Of a DNA stretch of 63,802 bases, positions 1 through 7,599 are shown one piece after another. The translations under genes and the position numbers were made by a program. The first letter of the stretch is position 1. Each line of letters opens with the position of its first letter. Source of the DNA: Sphingopyxis sp. (lineage in GTDB: Bacteria; Pseudomonadota; Alphaproteobacteria; Sphingomonadales; Sphingomonadaceae); contig PNNB01000044.1 of NCBI GenBank assembly GCA_013823985.1, positions 1 through 63,802 of the forward strand, in the 5' to 3' direction. Below the pieces are notes generated by a model. The model was not told the origin of the DNA. It worked only from the letters and a program-made list of their open reading frames with translations, and did no database searches.

Positions 1-26
1 CATTCTCTTAAATATCTGAAAAGTCA

Positions 27-48
27 GGATTTCCCTACGGGGAAATCC
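27..48. repeat. Perfect 9-bp hairpin near the window start
   Basis: A nine-base stem (27-35 with 40-48) closes a TACG tetraloop. No T-tract follows, so it is not a classical terminator. A second, long-range inverted repeat lies downstream (104-114 with 189-199, eleven perfect pairs). No convincing gene is seen in 1-440, so this stretch may carry a structured RNA or cis element. Function unknown. Confidence 0.5.
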
Positions 49-444
49 ACTCTTCTACCTTTGCTTCCACCTTTTGGATTTGGTAGGATTGAGGGAGATA
101 GTCAGCTACCCGCCGAGCGAAAGTTCGGAAGTTTCCCAGTCCCGCTAATATCATCGTTGGACACCTTGACTAGTCCCGTGATGGCCTTGGCGGGTAGCTC
201 GCTATCGCAATATGCAAAAGTTCCTCTTCATCCTCTACACCATCATCATCGTCGTACCATTCCTAGCGTGGCACGTCTTCCAGGAGTGGAGAGAGAGTAA
301 ACGAGGGTAGAGAGGAGGAGGATACCCCGCCCTCAACAAGGGGTACAGAGAGATATCATACGCCCATCGAGTCTACCGTGTAAGGCTGGGCAACAGCACG
401 GCTCTCGTCTTCCTCTCTGCCTTCGTGCAGACATCTACAGCTTG

Positions 445-471
445 AACCTCTGTCACTCGCAGAGGTTTTTT
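445..471 (+). terminator. Rho-independent terminator
   Basis: An 8-bp stem (445-452 with 460-467) with a 7-nt loop runs straight into a T-run. It closes off the gene-poor first 440 bases before the AlpA-like gene, which suggests that a transcript arrives from the left, possibly a noncoding RNA. Confidence 0.8.
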
Positions 472-539
472 GCTATCCCACTCCCGCCATGGCTCGCAAC
501 CACTGGCCGTTGCAACGGCTCCAAATCGGAGTCGAAGCA

Positions 540-725
540 ATGGAACGGTTACTCACAAAACGTCAGGTCAAAGAAGTTGTAGGATTTAGCTTTGCACATA
601 TTGATCGCTTAGAAGGCGAGCGCCGGTTCCCTTTTAGGGTACGAGTTGGTTTTCGAGTGTTCTGGGTGGAGAGTGAAATTCAGCAGTGGATTGCCGAACG
701 GATAGCCGAACGCGACAGCTCCTAG
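540..725 (+). CDS. AlpA/excisionase-like small HTH regulator
   Basis: A 61-residue protein beginning MERLLTKRQVKEVVG, the helix-turn-helix layout of the AlpA/phage excisionase family. These MerR-like proteins bind DNA and control integrase expression or excision. The Trp-containing C-terminal part (residues 45-55) is typical of the family. I chose the ATG at 540 because GGAG (528-531) lies at normal distance; the longer in-frame start at 489 has no support. A hairpin terminator follows. The family assignment is from motif reading; whether it controls the integrase at the other end of the element is inference. Confidence 0.75.
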   Translation: MERLLTKRQVKEVVGFSFAHIDRLEGERRFPFRVRVGFRVFWVESEIQQWIAERIAERDSS

Positions 726-733
726 AGCTGGGG

Positions 734-770
734 GGGCGGTGTAGGGGTTCCATCCTTGCACCGCCCTTTC
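734..770 (+). terminator. Terminator after the AlpA-like gene
   Basis: Stem 734-741 with 759-766 (eight pairs, G+C rich), followed by a short T-rich stretch. It separates the AlpA-like gene from the next small regulator. Confidence 0.6.
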
Positions 771-808
771 GTTTGTAATACCAGACCGCATCAATGCAGG
801 AGGTAGCA

Positions 809-1186
809 ATGGCATCTGTGCTCGAACAAATCCGCAAACTCGACGAACAAAAGGCAGCTCTTCTAGCTCAAGCAAAGCAGGAAGCTATGGCCAAAGCCCA
901 GGAGGGTATCAAAGCCCTTGCCGAGCTAGGCTTCTCCTATCGACTGGTACAAAGCGACGGCTCAGCTCCCGCTCCGCGTGCCACTGGCTCACGACGCACT
1001 GGTGTACGTGACGACGTGCTCAAGGTAATTGAGGGAGCCGGTAGTGCTGGTATCGGTCGCGCCGCTATCCTCAAAGAGATGTCGGCTGAATCCAAGCAGG
1101 CCCAGCAGAGCATCAGTAACGCGCTCGCCGCTTTGAAGAAGGCTGGTACTGTCACTGGTGACGGTGGCGTTTACAAGGTGTCTTAA
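809..1186 (+). CDS. Coiled-coil plus winged-helix DNA-binding protein
   Basis: 125 residues. The first ~45 residues are Ala/Lys/Gln-rich and predicted to form a coiled coil. Residues ~65-125 look like a winged helix, with alternating helices and a short basic wing ending in GVYKVS. The start at 809 is decided by a perfect AGGAGG at 798-803; the in-frame ATG at 794 overlaps that site and is rejected. A strong bidirectional terminator follows. The architecture (oligomerising helix then DNA-binding domain) resembles small nucleoid-like or phage regulators, but I recognise no named family. Confidence 0.7.
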   Translation: MASVLEQIRKLDEQKAALLAQAKQEAMAKAQEGIKALAELGFSYRLVQSDGSAPAPRATGSRRTGVRDDVLKVIEGAGSAGIGRAAILKEMSAESKQAQQSISNALAALKKAGTVTGDGGVYKVS

Positions 1187-1214
1187 GCCAAACACCTTAT
1201 ATAAGTCGATCTAT

Positions 1215-1247
1215 AAAAAACCCCGCGCTAATCACGCGGGGTTTTTT
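1215..1247. terminator. Bidirectional terminator between convergent genes
   Basis: Thirteen-base stem including A-run and T-run (1215-1227 with 1235-1247) with a 7-nt loop. The A-tract before and T-tract after the G+C core let it stop transcription on both strands, which suits the convergent genes on either side. Confidence 0.9.
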
Positions 1248-1776
1248 ATGCACCCACAATCTCACAGTACGCTTGGTAGTCGTCTTTGGTGAATGGTTGA
1301 CCAGAATCAATGTTGAACTCGATAGCGGGGAACTCGTCGAGCCCTGCTATGTCCATCCCTTTCTCGACGGCCACAATCGTATTCTTATGCCAGAAGTGAA
1401 TGTCACATTTCTCACGCAGCGCTCTCAACCAATGCTCTAGGTGCGGGGTGTGGCCGATGATTTCGACCTTAGTTTTACAGTACGGGCATTTCCCAGCTTC
1501 CTTTGCACACTCAGGACACCACTTCGGCGGCATACCGTTCGGCCAGCTTTTACCCTTCCGACACTTTCCGCATTTGTAGCTGACGAAAGCCTGTGTCGTT
1601 AACTGGCCTCTGGTACAACCGTGTAGATGATTGAAGTCCGTTGCGTAGTCGAGAACTTTATTGAACCAGCGATACCCTTTAGACCAGAAACGATACTCAC
1701 AGTTCCGGCTCAACTCCATCAACTCAGGACATACACTCCGTACATGAGCTAATGCCTTGTCTTTTACTGTTTCCAT
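1246..1776 (-). CDS. Zinc-ribbon protein of unknown function
   Basis: 176 residues with a Cys-rich centre holding CGKC, CPEC and CPYC pairs (roughly residues 69-101), a probable double zinc ribbon. No catalytic motif is recognised. The start is placed at 1776, not at the longer ORF start (1824), because an extended -10 (TGgTACAGT on the minus strand, 1785-1793) sits exactly 8 nt before this ATG, and the longer start would place the promoter inside the gene. It is divergent from the HNH-like gene across a large inverted repeat. Nucleic-acid binding is a guess from the zinc ribbons. Confidence 0.7.
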   Translation of the reverse strand: METVKDKALAHVRSVCPELMELSRNCEYRFWSKGYRWFNKVLDYATDFNHLHGCTRGQLTTQAFVSYKCGKCRKGKSWPNGMPPKWCPECAKEAGKCPYCKTKVEIIGHTPHLEHWLRALREKCDIHFWHKNTIVAVEKGMDIAGLDEFPAIEFNIDSGQPFTKDDYQAYCEIVGA

Positions 1777-1784
1777 ATACTCTA

Positions 1785-1793
1785 ACTGTACCA
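1785..1793 (-). promoter_or_regulatory. Extended -10 promoter, leaderless start at 1776
   Basis: TGg followed by TACAGT on the minus strand, 8 nt before the ATG. It is one of a series of identical arrangements in this element and fixes the start codon of the zinc-ribbon gene. Confidence 0.7.
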
Positions 1794-1851
1794 TAACCCG
1801 ACACACAACCCACCAAAATACCAACTATATTGTATGGGGGTTACGAGTTCA

Positions 1852-1880
1852 GATGAAAGCCCCAACATAGGGCTTCATCA
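1852..1880. repeat. Hairpin with one bulge
   Basis: GATGAAAGCCC pairs with GGGCTTCATC around a 7-nt loop. It lies upstream of the minus-strand promoter and beside the larger inverted repeat, so this divergent intergenic region is highly structured. Confidence 0.5.
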
Positions 1881-1889
1881 AATACAATT

Positions 1890-2018
1890 CCGCACATTGT
1901 CCGTCAGCGCTCAGCGCATGACCCCCCAGCTATCTAGCTCTCTCCACTACCGGTCGCACCGCCACGAAGCTGGGGGGTCATGCGCTTCACTTCGTTTCGC
2001 TTAGACGGACAAGTGCGG
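1890..2018. repeat. Long nested inverted repeat in a divergent intergenic region
   Basis: The inner arms (1913-1931 and 1968-1986) are a perfect 19-bp inverted repeat around a 36-nt spacer. The outer arms (1890-1905 and 2004-2018) pair over 15 bp with one bulged base. The unmatched right inner segment holds short CTTC/TTCG-type repeats. It lies between two diverging promoters and directly before a mobilisation-like module. An origin of replication or transfer, or a large operator, would fit, but no known family of sites is recognised. Confidence 0.8.
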
Positions 2019-2048
2019 GCAGTACCCCTCCGCCTGACGGCGGATACG

Positions 2049-2057
2049 TGTTACAAT
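2049..2057 (+). promoter_or_regulatory. Extended -10 promoter, leaderless start at 2067
   Basis: TGt then TACAAT, ending 9 nt before ATG 2067. A small hairpin (2028-2043) stands just upstream. It decides the start of the HNH-like gene. Confidence 0.7.
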
Positions 2058-2066
2058 TCACAGTAC

Positions 2067-2411
2067 ATGAACAACTGTAGGCGTTGTACAAAACCCATAC
2101 CTCCCCTAAGTCGCTACTGCTCTCCCTGCCGACCCATCGCACGTCGTGACCGGCAGAAGCGATACTATCGACGACACTCAACTGAGATTACTTCAAGACG
2201 CAGAGCCTATGATGCACTCAATCCTTTGAAGCGCTCAGCCCGTCGGCAAGTTCAACAAGCTCTTCTCTCCGGTGTACTCAAACGGCCCAATGCCTGCGAG
2301 TTTGGTTGCACGAAAACACGGCTTGAAGCCCACCATTCCGACTATGCAAAGCCCCTCGAAGTGCGCTGGCTCTGCTCATACCACCATACACAAGTGCATC
2401 TCAAAAATTAG
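2067..2411 (+). CDS. Small HNH-like zinc protein
   Basis: 114 residues, very basic. An N-terminal zinc-ribbon pair (CRRC and CSPC, residues 4-22) is followed by a basic helix and a C-terminal half with a Cys pair, AHHSDY, PLEVRWLC and YHH. That C-terminal pattern is common in small phage HNH/treble-clef endonuclease-like proteins, although the central Asn of a canonical HNH is not obvious. The start at 2067 is supported by the -10 box; the longer ORF (from 1980) would run into the inverted repeat. It could be a homing-type nuclease or a DNA-binding protein only. Confidence 0.65.
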   Translation: MNNCRRCTKPIPPLSRYCSPCRPIARRDRQKRYYRRHSTEITSRRRAYDALNPLKRSARRQVQQALLSGVLKRPNACEFGCTKTRLEAHHSDYAKPLEVRWLCSYHHTQVHLKN

Positions 2412-2417
2412 CCGTCA

Positions 2418-2426
2418 TGCGATAAT
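2418..2426 (+). promoter_or_regulatory. Extended -10 promoter, start at 2436
   Basis: TGc then GATAAT, ending 9 nt before ATG 2436. It begins just after the stop of the previous gene. Confidence 0.6.
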
Positions 2427-2435
2427 AGCTATGGG

Positions 2436-3620
2436 ATGTTCCTTGACGTGAGGACGGACATCGCATCGGCACCCGTTGAAGACCGCGACGCTCTACCGAG
2501 CTTTCACCGTCCTCACTTTATGGCGCATACCTATCTAATCGGAGCCAGTGGAACTGGAAAATCCACGCTACTCAAACAGTACATACGCGAAGCCATCGAA
2601 GCCGGTCACGGTGTCTTTTACCTAGACCCACATGGCCACGATACCGACGAGCTCATACAGTACATTCCCAAAAACCGTAGACAGCACACCATTCTCTTTG
2701 ACCCTTCCAGAGAAGAAGTGGTTGGCTTCAATCCCCTCTTTGACCACTCACCGCTCGCTATCTCTGTTCTCATGGACGCGATCAAGGACGCCTGGGGTTA
2801 TGGCGAAATGCCCACTCCAACGATGGATATGTACCTCTTTTTCTCGCTGACTGTCTTAGCTGAAAGCAAGCAAACTTTGGCCGATCTACCTACCTTCCTG
2901 ACGGACAGCGATTATCGGTCATCATGTCTCACATCTGTGTCCGATATTGTTGTCCGTGAGTTTTGGTCCAACTTTGATGCGATGACGCCGAAGGAGAAGC
3001 GAGACCAGATCAGCTCCACTCTCAACAAGGCTCTCATGCTCATCGCCGACAAGCGCGTCCGGAAGATGTTATCTCAGAGGGCCCCCTCTTTTGAGCTATC
3101 AGACGTAGTAACGGACAAAATCCTCTTTGCTAGGCTTCCTCAAGGACAGCTTTCTAAAAGTCGTGTCTCTGTCCTTGGTAGTGTCCTTTTGTCCCTTATC
3201 CACCAAGCCTGCCTGGCGCGTGATAACTCGATCCCCTTTCATATCTTCATCGACGAGTGCCACCTATTTGCCCCGTCGGTAGTGAAGGAGATGCTTTCTG
3301 GTATCAGGAAGTTTGGCGTGGAGTTGTACCTCTCTCACCAATACATCGAACAGCTAGACCGAGACTACTACTCCGCTATTATTGGTAATGCTTCCACCCA
3401 GATTGTATTTCGTACCTCACAGGATGATGCGAAGCGACTGGTTGACCGCATGGCTCGTGGCAAACCAGATTATTTCACGGATCTAGCTGACTTCACTTTT
3501 CGATATTTTCCGGTACAAAACTCGCATGTTGGCAGGGTGGAGCCGATAGCAGGGAAGCCGTACCCTAAAAGCGAGGCGGACATTCTGGAGCATCACCGAC
3601 GGCATTTGTGGGTAAAGTAG
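2436..3620 (+). CDS. VirD4/TraG-like ATPase (coupling-protein family)
   Basis: 394 residues. Walker A GASGTGKST is at residues 36-44, and a Walker B with HIFIDECHLF lies near residue 270, the arrangement of the FtsK/HerA/VirD4 (TraG/TraD) ATPases that move DNA in conjugation. A C-terminal Gln/Arg-containing stretch resembles the TraM-recognition region. No N-terminal membrane segment is seen, so it is probably soluble. It is followed within 10 bp by a second, membrane-anchored paralogue and then by a Replic_Relax-type gene. Such a trio suggests plasmid-like mobilisation or DNA handling rather than virion packaging, since a separate terminase is present. Confidence 0.85.
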   Translation: MFLDVRTDIASAPVEDRDALPSFHRPHFMAHTYLIGASGTGKSTLLKQYIREAIEAGHGVFYLDPHGHDTDELIQYIPKNRRQHTILFDPSREEVVGFNPLFDHSPLAISVLMDAIKDAWGYGEMPTPTMDMYLFFSLTVLAESKQTLADLPTFLTDSDYRSSCLTSVSDIVVREFWSNFDAMTPKEKRDQISSTLNKALMLIADKRVRKMLSQRAPSFELSDVVTDKILFARLPQGQLSKSRVSVLGSVLLSLIHQACLARDNSIPFHIFIDECHLFAPSVVKEMLSGIRKFGVELYLSHQYIEQLDRDYYSAIIGNASTQIVFRTSQDDAKRLVDRMARGKPDYFTDLADFTFRYFPVQNSHVGRVEPIAGKPYPKSEADILEHHRRHLWVK

Positions 3621-3630
3621 GGGGTAGGGG

Positions 3631-5205
3631 ATGGTTCCGATTGGTCCATACGAGGTTTTATTCATATTGGTTTGGGTAATAGCTAACGGTGGCTCAGCAT
3701 TCACCCTAGCCTCCATTGGTGTCAAATCGAGAAACCTATTTGTTCTCCTTATCGGCATAATCGGAGGAGCGGGTACTCTAAAGGGGTTCCTTATATTTCT
3801 TACCGAGACTGACCGGCAAGCTCAGGTTATGAACGAAACGTCTGTTATTTGGCTTTTGTGTTATCTCTTAGTTGGCTCTGTCTCGTTAGTCGTCGCGGTT
3901 ATTCTCTGGTGGAATGGCGCTTTTAGGTTTGTCGAACCGCCAAAGACAGTCGCACCACCTCCACCTCCCCCACCCGCTCCAAAGCTTGAGCCGGTCCCAC
4001 CCCCACCAGTGACATTCCCTGACGACCTGCGAACGGAACACGCGGTTATTGTGGCGCAGTCTGGCCACGGCAAAACGCAACTTCTCCAGTCGCTCATCCT
4101 AGATGACCTCGAAAAAGACCGGACGGTTATCGTGCTTGATAGCCAAAGCCAGCTCATCAAAAACCTTATCAATGTGGTCCCCGTCAATCGGCTCGTATAC
4201 CTTTCTCCCACCAACGACGAAGCTCCGCTCGCTCTCAACCTCTTTGACTACGGACAGGACGCTTCCCTTTTCGAGTACATGTTTGCCTCACTCGACGCTG
4301 AGATGACCTCTAAGCAATCGACGCTGTACCGCTACCTTGCCCGCCTGGTGTCAGTCATCCCGAACGCCAACCTCGAAACCATGCGCCAGATTTTGGAGCC
4401 CAAGGGGGTAGAGGCATTTCGCGAACACATCGCCAAGCTTCCACCGCTTGCCAAGGCATTTTTCGATACCGAGTTCAGCTCGACAGAATACCGCGAGACA
4501 CGCCAACAGCTCGCAAGGCGACTGTACACTCTGCTAGAGAACGACGCCTTCCGTCAGATGTTCACGGCTACGAAGATGAAGCTTTTTTTGCCGAGAGAGA
4601 TGAACGACGGGAAGGTCATCCTCATCAACGCCACTAAGCGCACGCTCAAAGGCGACGCCTTCAAGGTGTTTGGCCGGTTCTTCATCAGCCAGATAGCCAG
4701 GGCGATTTTCGATAGAGAGCATCCGTATCAGAAGCGGGTCTCCATCTACATCGACGAGTTCCAGGAGTACGCTGGAGACGAAGAGTTCATCGCTGAGCTC
4801 TTCACCCAAGCGCGAAAGTTCAACGTGGCACTCACGGTGGCTTTCCAGCATCTCGACATGCTTCCAGATGCAGTCCGCTCCGCTATCCTCACCAACACCT
4901 CTATCAAGGTCGCTGGGAGCCTCTCAGCCCCCGATAGGCGGATTTTCGCAAGTGAGATGGGCCTCAGAGCCGAAGACCTCTTAAATCTCAAGAAGGGGCA
5001 GTTTATGGCGCTCTTTAAGGGGCAACGACCACAACACATGAACGTCGAGTTTGGACGGCTTGAGGCAATGGGCACACGGTCCAGGTCGGAGCTAAGAGCG
5101 ATAGAGAAGCGCATGGCTGACTTGTATGGTGAGGAGCCGGTGGTAGTCGATCCAGAGCCTACTACGCCAAAGCTCAACTTTGAAGATTTCAAAGACCGAG
5201 AATAG
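3631..5205 (+). CDS. Membrane-anchored VirD4/TraG-like ATPase
   Basis: 524 residues. Two or three hydrophobic segments lie in residues 5-95, then a proline-rich linker (about residues 105-128), then a P-loop ATPase with Walker A QSGHGKTQ near residue 145 and Walker B YIDEFQEY near 370. An anchored N-terminus plus a TraG-type motor is the layout of a type IV coupling protein. It follows the first ATPase by 10 bp, with a G-rich Shine-Dalgarno at 3619-3627. Two different coupling-like ATPases in tandem is unusual; they may form a hetero-complex, or act one in the cytosol and one at the membrane. Confidence 0.85.
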   Translation: MVPIGPYEVLFILVWVIANGGSAFTLASIGVKSRNLFVLLIGIIGGAGTLKGFLIFLTETDRQAQVMNETSVIWLLCYLLVGSVSLVVAVILWWNGAFRFVEPPKTVAPPPPPPPAPKLEPVPPPPVTFPDDLRTEHAVIVAQSGHGKTQLLQSLILDDLEKDRTVIVLDSQSQLIKNLINVVPVNRLVYLSPTNDEAPLALNLFDYGQDASLFEYMFASLDAEMTSKQSTLYRYLARLVSVIPNANLETMRQILEPKGVEAFREHIAKLPPLAKAFFDTEFSSTEYRETRQQLARRLYTLLENDAFRQMFTATKMKLFLPREMNDGKVILINATKRTLKGDAFKVFGRFFISQIARAIFDREHPYQKRVSIYIDEFQEYAGDEEFIAELFTQARKFNVALTVAFQHLDMLPDAVRSAILTNTSIKVAGSLSAPDRRIFASEMGLRAEDLLNLKKGQFMALFKGQRPQHMNVEFGRLEAMGTRSRSELRAIEKRMADLYGEEPVVVDPEPTTPKLNFEDFKDRE

Positions 5206-5264
5206 CTACTCACTACTACTCGTAGCACATAATCCTGCCCGTCCTTACGAGGGCTGTTTTGCGG

Positions 5265-5275
5265 TGCTATATACT
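5265..5275 (+). promoter_or_regulatory. Extended -10 promoter, leaderless start at 5282
   Basis: TGc then TATATACT, ending 6 nt before ATG 5282, so transcription should begin at or next to the start codon. It moves the start from the longer ORF (5180) to 5282. Confidence 0.7.
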
Positions 5276-5281
5276 AGCTGT

Positions 5282-6274
5282 ATGGACACAGAAGCCCCCA
5301 AACAGCGAAAGAAGCGATATAGCAATAATCTTCGCAATCCGGTGAAGGTGGCGGCTCGCGCTACTACCCTTGACGTGCTTCAAGTGATCTACGAGCAGGA
5401 GTATATCCGCTCCACGCAAATTGACATGCTCATCCCGAGGTCCCGTGATGGTATCCGCCGAACGCTACAACTGCTTCATAGAGCTGGCTTAGTTTGCAAA
5501 CCGGAGGATAAGCCAGAAGACCTAGATGTACAGGTCAATAACTACGCCCCCGACGTTTACTTTATCAGCGATGCCGGTGAGCGCTTTCTTTTCGATTACC
5601 GAGAGCCTGACTTGTATGTGAACACGTACCGCCCCCGTGGCAACGTCAACATCGAATACAAACACAAGCTCGGTATCGCTGAAACCATTGCCAATATCAG
5701 AGCTGGCGCACTCCAAAGCCCGTGCCGGTTCATCAGCCAAGGCGAATTGGAAAGGGAAGCAAAGCGAGAAGAGAACCAGCCCATCAAGTTTCCCGCGACG
5801 GTAGCGTGCGAGATTGACGGTCGCGCTCGATCCTGGACCGGCGAGCTGTCGCCCGACGGCTTCTTTGCCATCGAATACCCCGACGGCGCTCGCTCGCATA
5901 TCGCGCTAGAGTACCAGCGAAAGGGCAAAATTGACCCCAAGAAGCTCCTTGGAGTGTCATCGATGCGTAAGAAGATGCTGGGGTACGTCCACATCCAAGA
6001 GAACCGCGCATATGCCCCATTCTCGATGCGCTACATGCGGGTGCTCTTTGTCTTCTCGAAGGTCTCAGCTTTCAATGAGAGTGTGAACCTGGCGCAGGAG
6101 CTCTTCCCAGAGGGCAATCCCATGTTCCTATTTGTCCACCAGCCTGAGTACCGCCAGACCGAGCACGGCTATCTCAATGCGCCCCACCCAAATCCTGCCC
6201 TATTCACCACTCCCCTTTATCGAACCGGCTTGCCAGCAGTCCCGCTCTATAATCCAGAAAAAGACCTCTCTTAG
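5282..6274 (+). CDS. Replic_Relax-type winged-helix protein (relaxase-like)
   Basis: 330 residues. The N-terminal part (about residues 20-75) is a winged helix reading ATTLDVLQVIYEQEYIRS and onward, followed by an alpha/beta region rich in charged residues and YQRKGK-type nuclease-like stretches. This resembles the replication-relaxation (PF13814-type) proteins encoded next to TraG-like ATPases on mobile elements. These are thought to start replication or mobilisation; no catalytic Tyr motif of classical relaxases is seen. The start at 5282 rests on the promoter 6 nt upstream. The stop codon lies inside a hairpin (6263-6291). Confidence 0.7.
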   Translation: MDTEAPKQRKKRYSNNLRNPVKVAARATTLDVLQVIYEQEYIRSTQIDMLIPRSRDGIRRTLQLLHRAGLVCKPEDKPEDLDVQVNNYAPDVYFISDAGERFLFDYREPDLYVNTYRPRGNVNIEYKHKLGIAETIANIRAGALQSPCRFISQGELEREAKREENQPIKFPATVACEIDGRARSWTGELSPDGFFAIEYPDGARSHIALEYQRKGKIDPKKLLGVSSMRKKMLGYVHIQENRAYAPFSMRYMRVLFVFSKVSAFNESVNLAQELFPEGNPMFLFVHQPEYRQTEHGYLNAPHPNPALFTTPLYRTGLPAVPLYNPEKDLS

Positions 6275-6291
6275 CTTGTCTAAGAGAGGTC
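6263..6291. terminator. Hairpin at the end of the mobilisation module
   Basis: Perfect 12-bp stem (6263-6274 with 6280-6291) with a 5-nt loop, overlapping the stop codon of the Replic_Relax gene. The T-tract is weak, so termination is likely but not certain. It separates convergent genes. Confidence 0.6.
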
Positions 6292-6296
6292 TGGAT

Positions 6297-6476
6297 TTAT
6301 TGCTCATCTTCCTTGGGAGGAAAGAGCACGCATTCGCCGGAAATGGCGAGGTTGGGCCGGAGCTTGATGCTGATGCCGTCATTGCTGACATCCCAAGCAA
6401 CTCCCACTTGGTGGTAGTAGTTCTTGTCACCATTCTTCTCGGTAACATAGACGTTATAATCAGGGCGCTTTGCCAT
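6297..6476 (-). CDS. Small conserved accessory protein (MAKRPDYNVYV family)
   Basis: 59 residues. The N-terminus MAKRPDYNVYVTEKNGDK and the pattern WDVSNDGISIKL...LFPPKE match a short family often found on proteobacterial plasmids and prophages. Its function is unknown to me. The start at 6476 has a good Shine-Dalgarno (AAGGAG); the longer ORF start at 6581 is rejected. A leadered promoter (-10 like TAATAC on the minus strand near 6525) probably drives it. It converges on the Replic_Relax gene. Confidence 0.7.
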   Translation of the reverse strand: MAKRPDYNVYVTEKNGDKNYYHQVGVAWDVSNDGISIKLRPNLAISGECVLFPPKEDEQ

Positions 6477-6612
6477 GTGATACTCCTTCTCCAGCAGATG
6501 TGCTGGGAGGGAGAGGCCGTTACCTCGTATTATGTGGGATGGTGAATAAGTGCACCGCACCACGCCTTCCCCTCTCAACACACCTTATCTATCCAGAATA
6601 CTACCATGTAAG

Positions 6613-6621
6613 TGGTACAAT
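6613..6621 (+). promoter_or_regulatory. Extended -10 promoter, leadered transcript
   Basis: TGg then TACAAT. Here the start codon is 33 nt downstream and has its own AGGAGG (6643-6649), so the same promoter type is used for a conventional leadered gene. Confidence 0.6.
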
Positions 6622-6654
6622 TGAACGAGGTCAGCTCATTCATAGGAGGATAAC

Positions 6655-7221
6655 GTGGCTTACCTCGATTTCCAAACAATCAAGGATACTAACCCAATCG
6701 AACAAGTAGCAACGAGGCTGGGTCTAGTGCTCAAAAAGCACGGCAATCAACTTCGCGGGCCTTGTCCGAGTGGTAAAGGTGGAGAGCGTGCGCTCGTCAT
6801 CACGCCAGACAAGCAAGCGTTCTACAGTTTCGGGATCAACAAGGGCGGTGATTGCATTGCCCTCGTTGGTCACGTCATGGGATTGTCGCCCAAAGAGTCC
6901 GCAGAGTGGCTCCAGGGCGACGCAGAGCCAGAGAAGAAGAGCAGTCCCAAAACTGCCGAAGTGCGCGAAAGTAGCGCAAACACTCAAACGGACGGAAAAC
7001 CCAGTGAGGGCTTCCGTCCGCTAGAGTACCTTGACCCGAACCATGAAGCAGTCATCGCCATCGGACTCGACCCCGTCGATGCTGCCCGCCTTGGAGCTGG
7101 GTATTCACCACGCGGCGTACTACGTGGTACAGTCGCTATACCAGTAAGGGATGCTACTGGCAAGCTACTAATGTACGTTGGCTGTCGGGACGTGGTTCTT
7201 CCGAAACAGTTGCACTGGTGA
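6655..7221 (+). CDS. CHC2/primase-like zinc-finger protein, zinc site degenerate
   Basis: 188 residues starting with GTG. Residues 1-90 follow the DnaG N-terminal fold: FQTIKDTNPIEQVATRLGL, then GPCPSGKGGE and YSFGINKGGDCIALV. In DnaG this holds a C-H-C-C zinc site; here only some ligands remain and the central CFGC is SFGI. Residues ~115-188 resemble the start of a primase RNA-polymerase domain but stop before a Toprim domain, so it may be a DNA-binding factor rather than an active primase. Strong Shine-Dalgarno at 6643-6649. Confidence 0.7.
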   Translation: MAYLDFQTIKDTNPIEQVATRLGLVLKKHGNQLRGPCPSGKGGERALVITPDKQAFYSFGINKGGDCIALVGHVMGLSPKESAEWLQGDAEPEKKSSPKTAEVRESSANTQTDGKPSEGFRPLEYLDPNHEAVIAIGLDPVDAARLGAGYSPRGVLRGTVAIPVRDATGKLLMYVGCRDVVLPKQLHW

Positions 7222-7228
7222 AACATAC

Positions 7229-7262
7229 ACACCTCTCAGGTTCGCTTGAGAGGTGTTTTTTT
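7229..7262 (+). terminator. Strong terminator
   Basis: Ten-base stem (7229-7238 with 7247-7256), 8-nt loop and a long T-run, just after the primase-like gene. Confidence 0.9.
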
Positions 7263-7270
7263 ATAATCTT

Positions 7271-7323
7271 AGCTACTCATACCACATCATCGAAATATAT
7301 TTTCAGCTCTCATAGCTACTCAT
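7271..7323 (+). repeat. Two 10-bp direct repeats (AGCTACTCAT) in an A+T-rich gap
   Basis: Copies at 7271-7280 and 7314-7323, 43 bp apart. A related copy (AGCTACTCA) lies near 5204. The segment between is A+T rich. Two copies alone do not define an iteron origin; they may be binding sites for an element-encoded regulator. Confidence 0.4.
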
Positions 7324-7419
7324 TCCTACCCATTATTCAACAAGGCGCAAAATAGCAAACGGTGACGGACTATCTGAAATGAGTGATATTGGTGTTCTCG
7401 CAACCAAGGAGACTTGAGT

Positions 7420-7578
7420 ATGTCCTACTACCATCGTGATCCCGTCGGCAGCCGCCCCAACCACAAGCAAAACACCCTTGGCAAAGATGCCAGGGACGTT
7501 GGACGGGGAGTTGCCAAAGAGCTCAACAGCCTTGGCCGGAAAGCCGGAAGGGAAGCGAAGAGCTGGTTCGGCTTCTAA
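7420..7578 (+). CDS. Small basic protein, 52 residues
   Basis: MSYYHRDPVGSRPNHKQN... ending KSWFGF; Lys/Arg-rich and probably partly disordered. AAGGAG (7406-7411) sits 8 nt before the ATG and a strong terminator follows at 7600, so this is a compact single-gene unit. No family is recognised. The arrangement of promoter region, Shine-Dalgarno, ORF and terminator is the main support. Confidence 0.6.
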   Translation: MSYYHRDPVGSRPNHKQNTLGKDARDVGRGVAKELNSLGRKAGREAKSWFGF

Positions 7579-7599
7579 AGCCATCAGCCTAACAAGGTA

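Noticed and set aside
61..300. 79-codon plus frame at the left end
   Set aside because: Composition is Ser/Pro/His-rich without domain, no ribosome site, and it crosses strong inverted repeats.
7271..7323. Iteron-type replication origin
   Set aside because: Only two close copies of the 10-bp repeat are present and no DnaA-box or replication-initiator gene is adjacent; kept only as a repeat.
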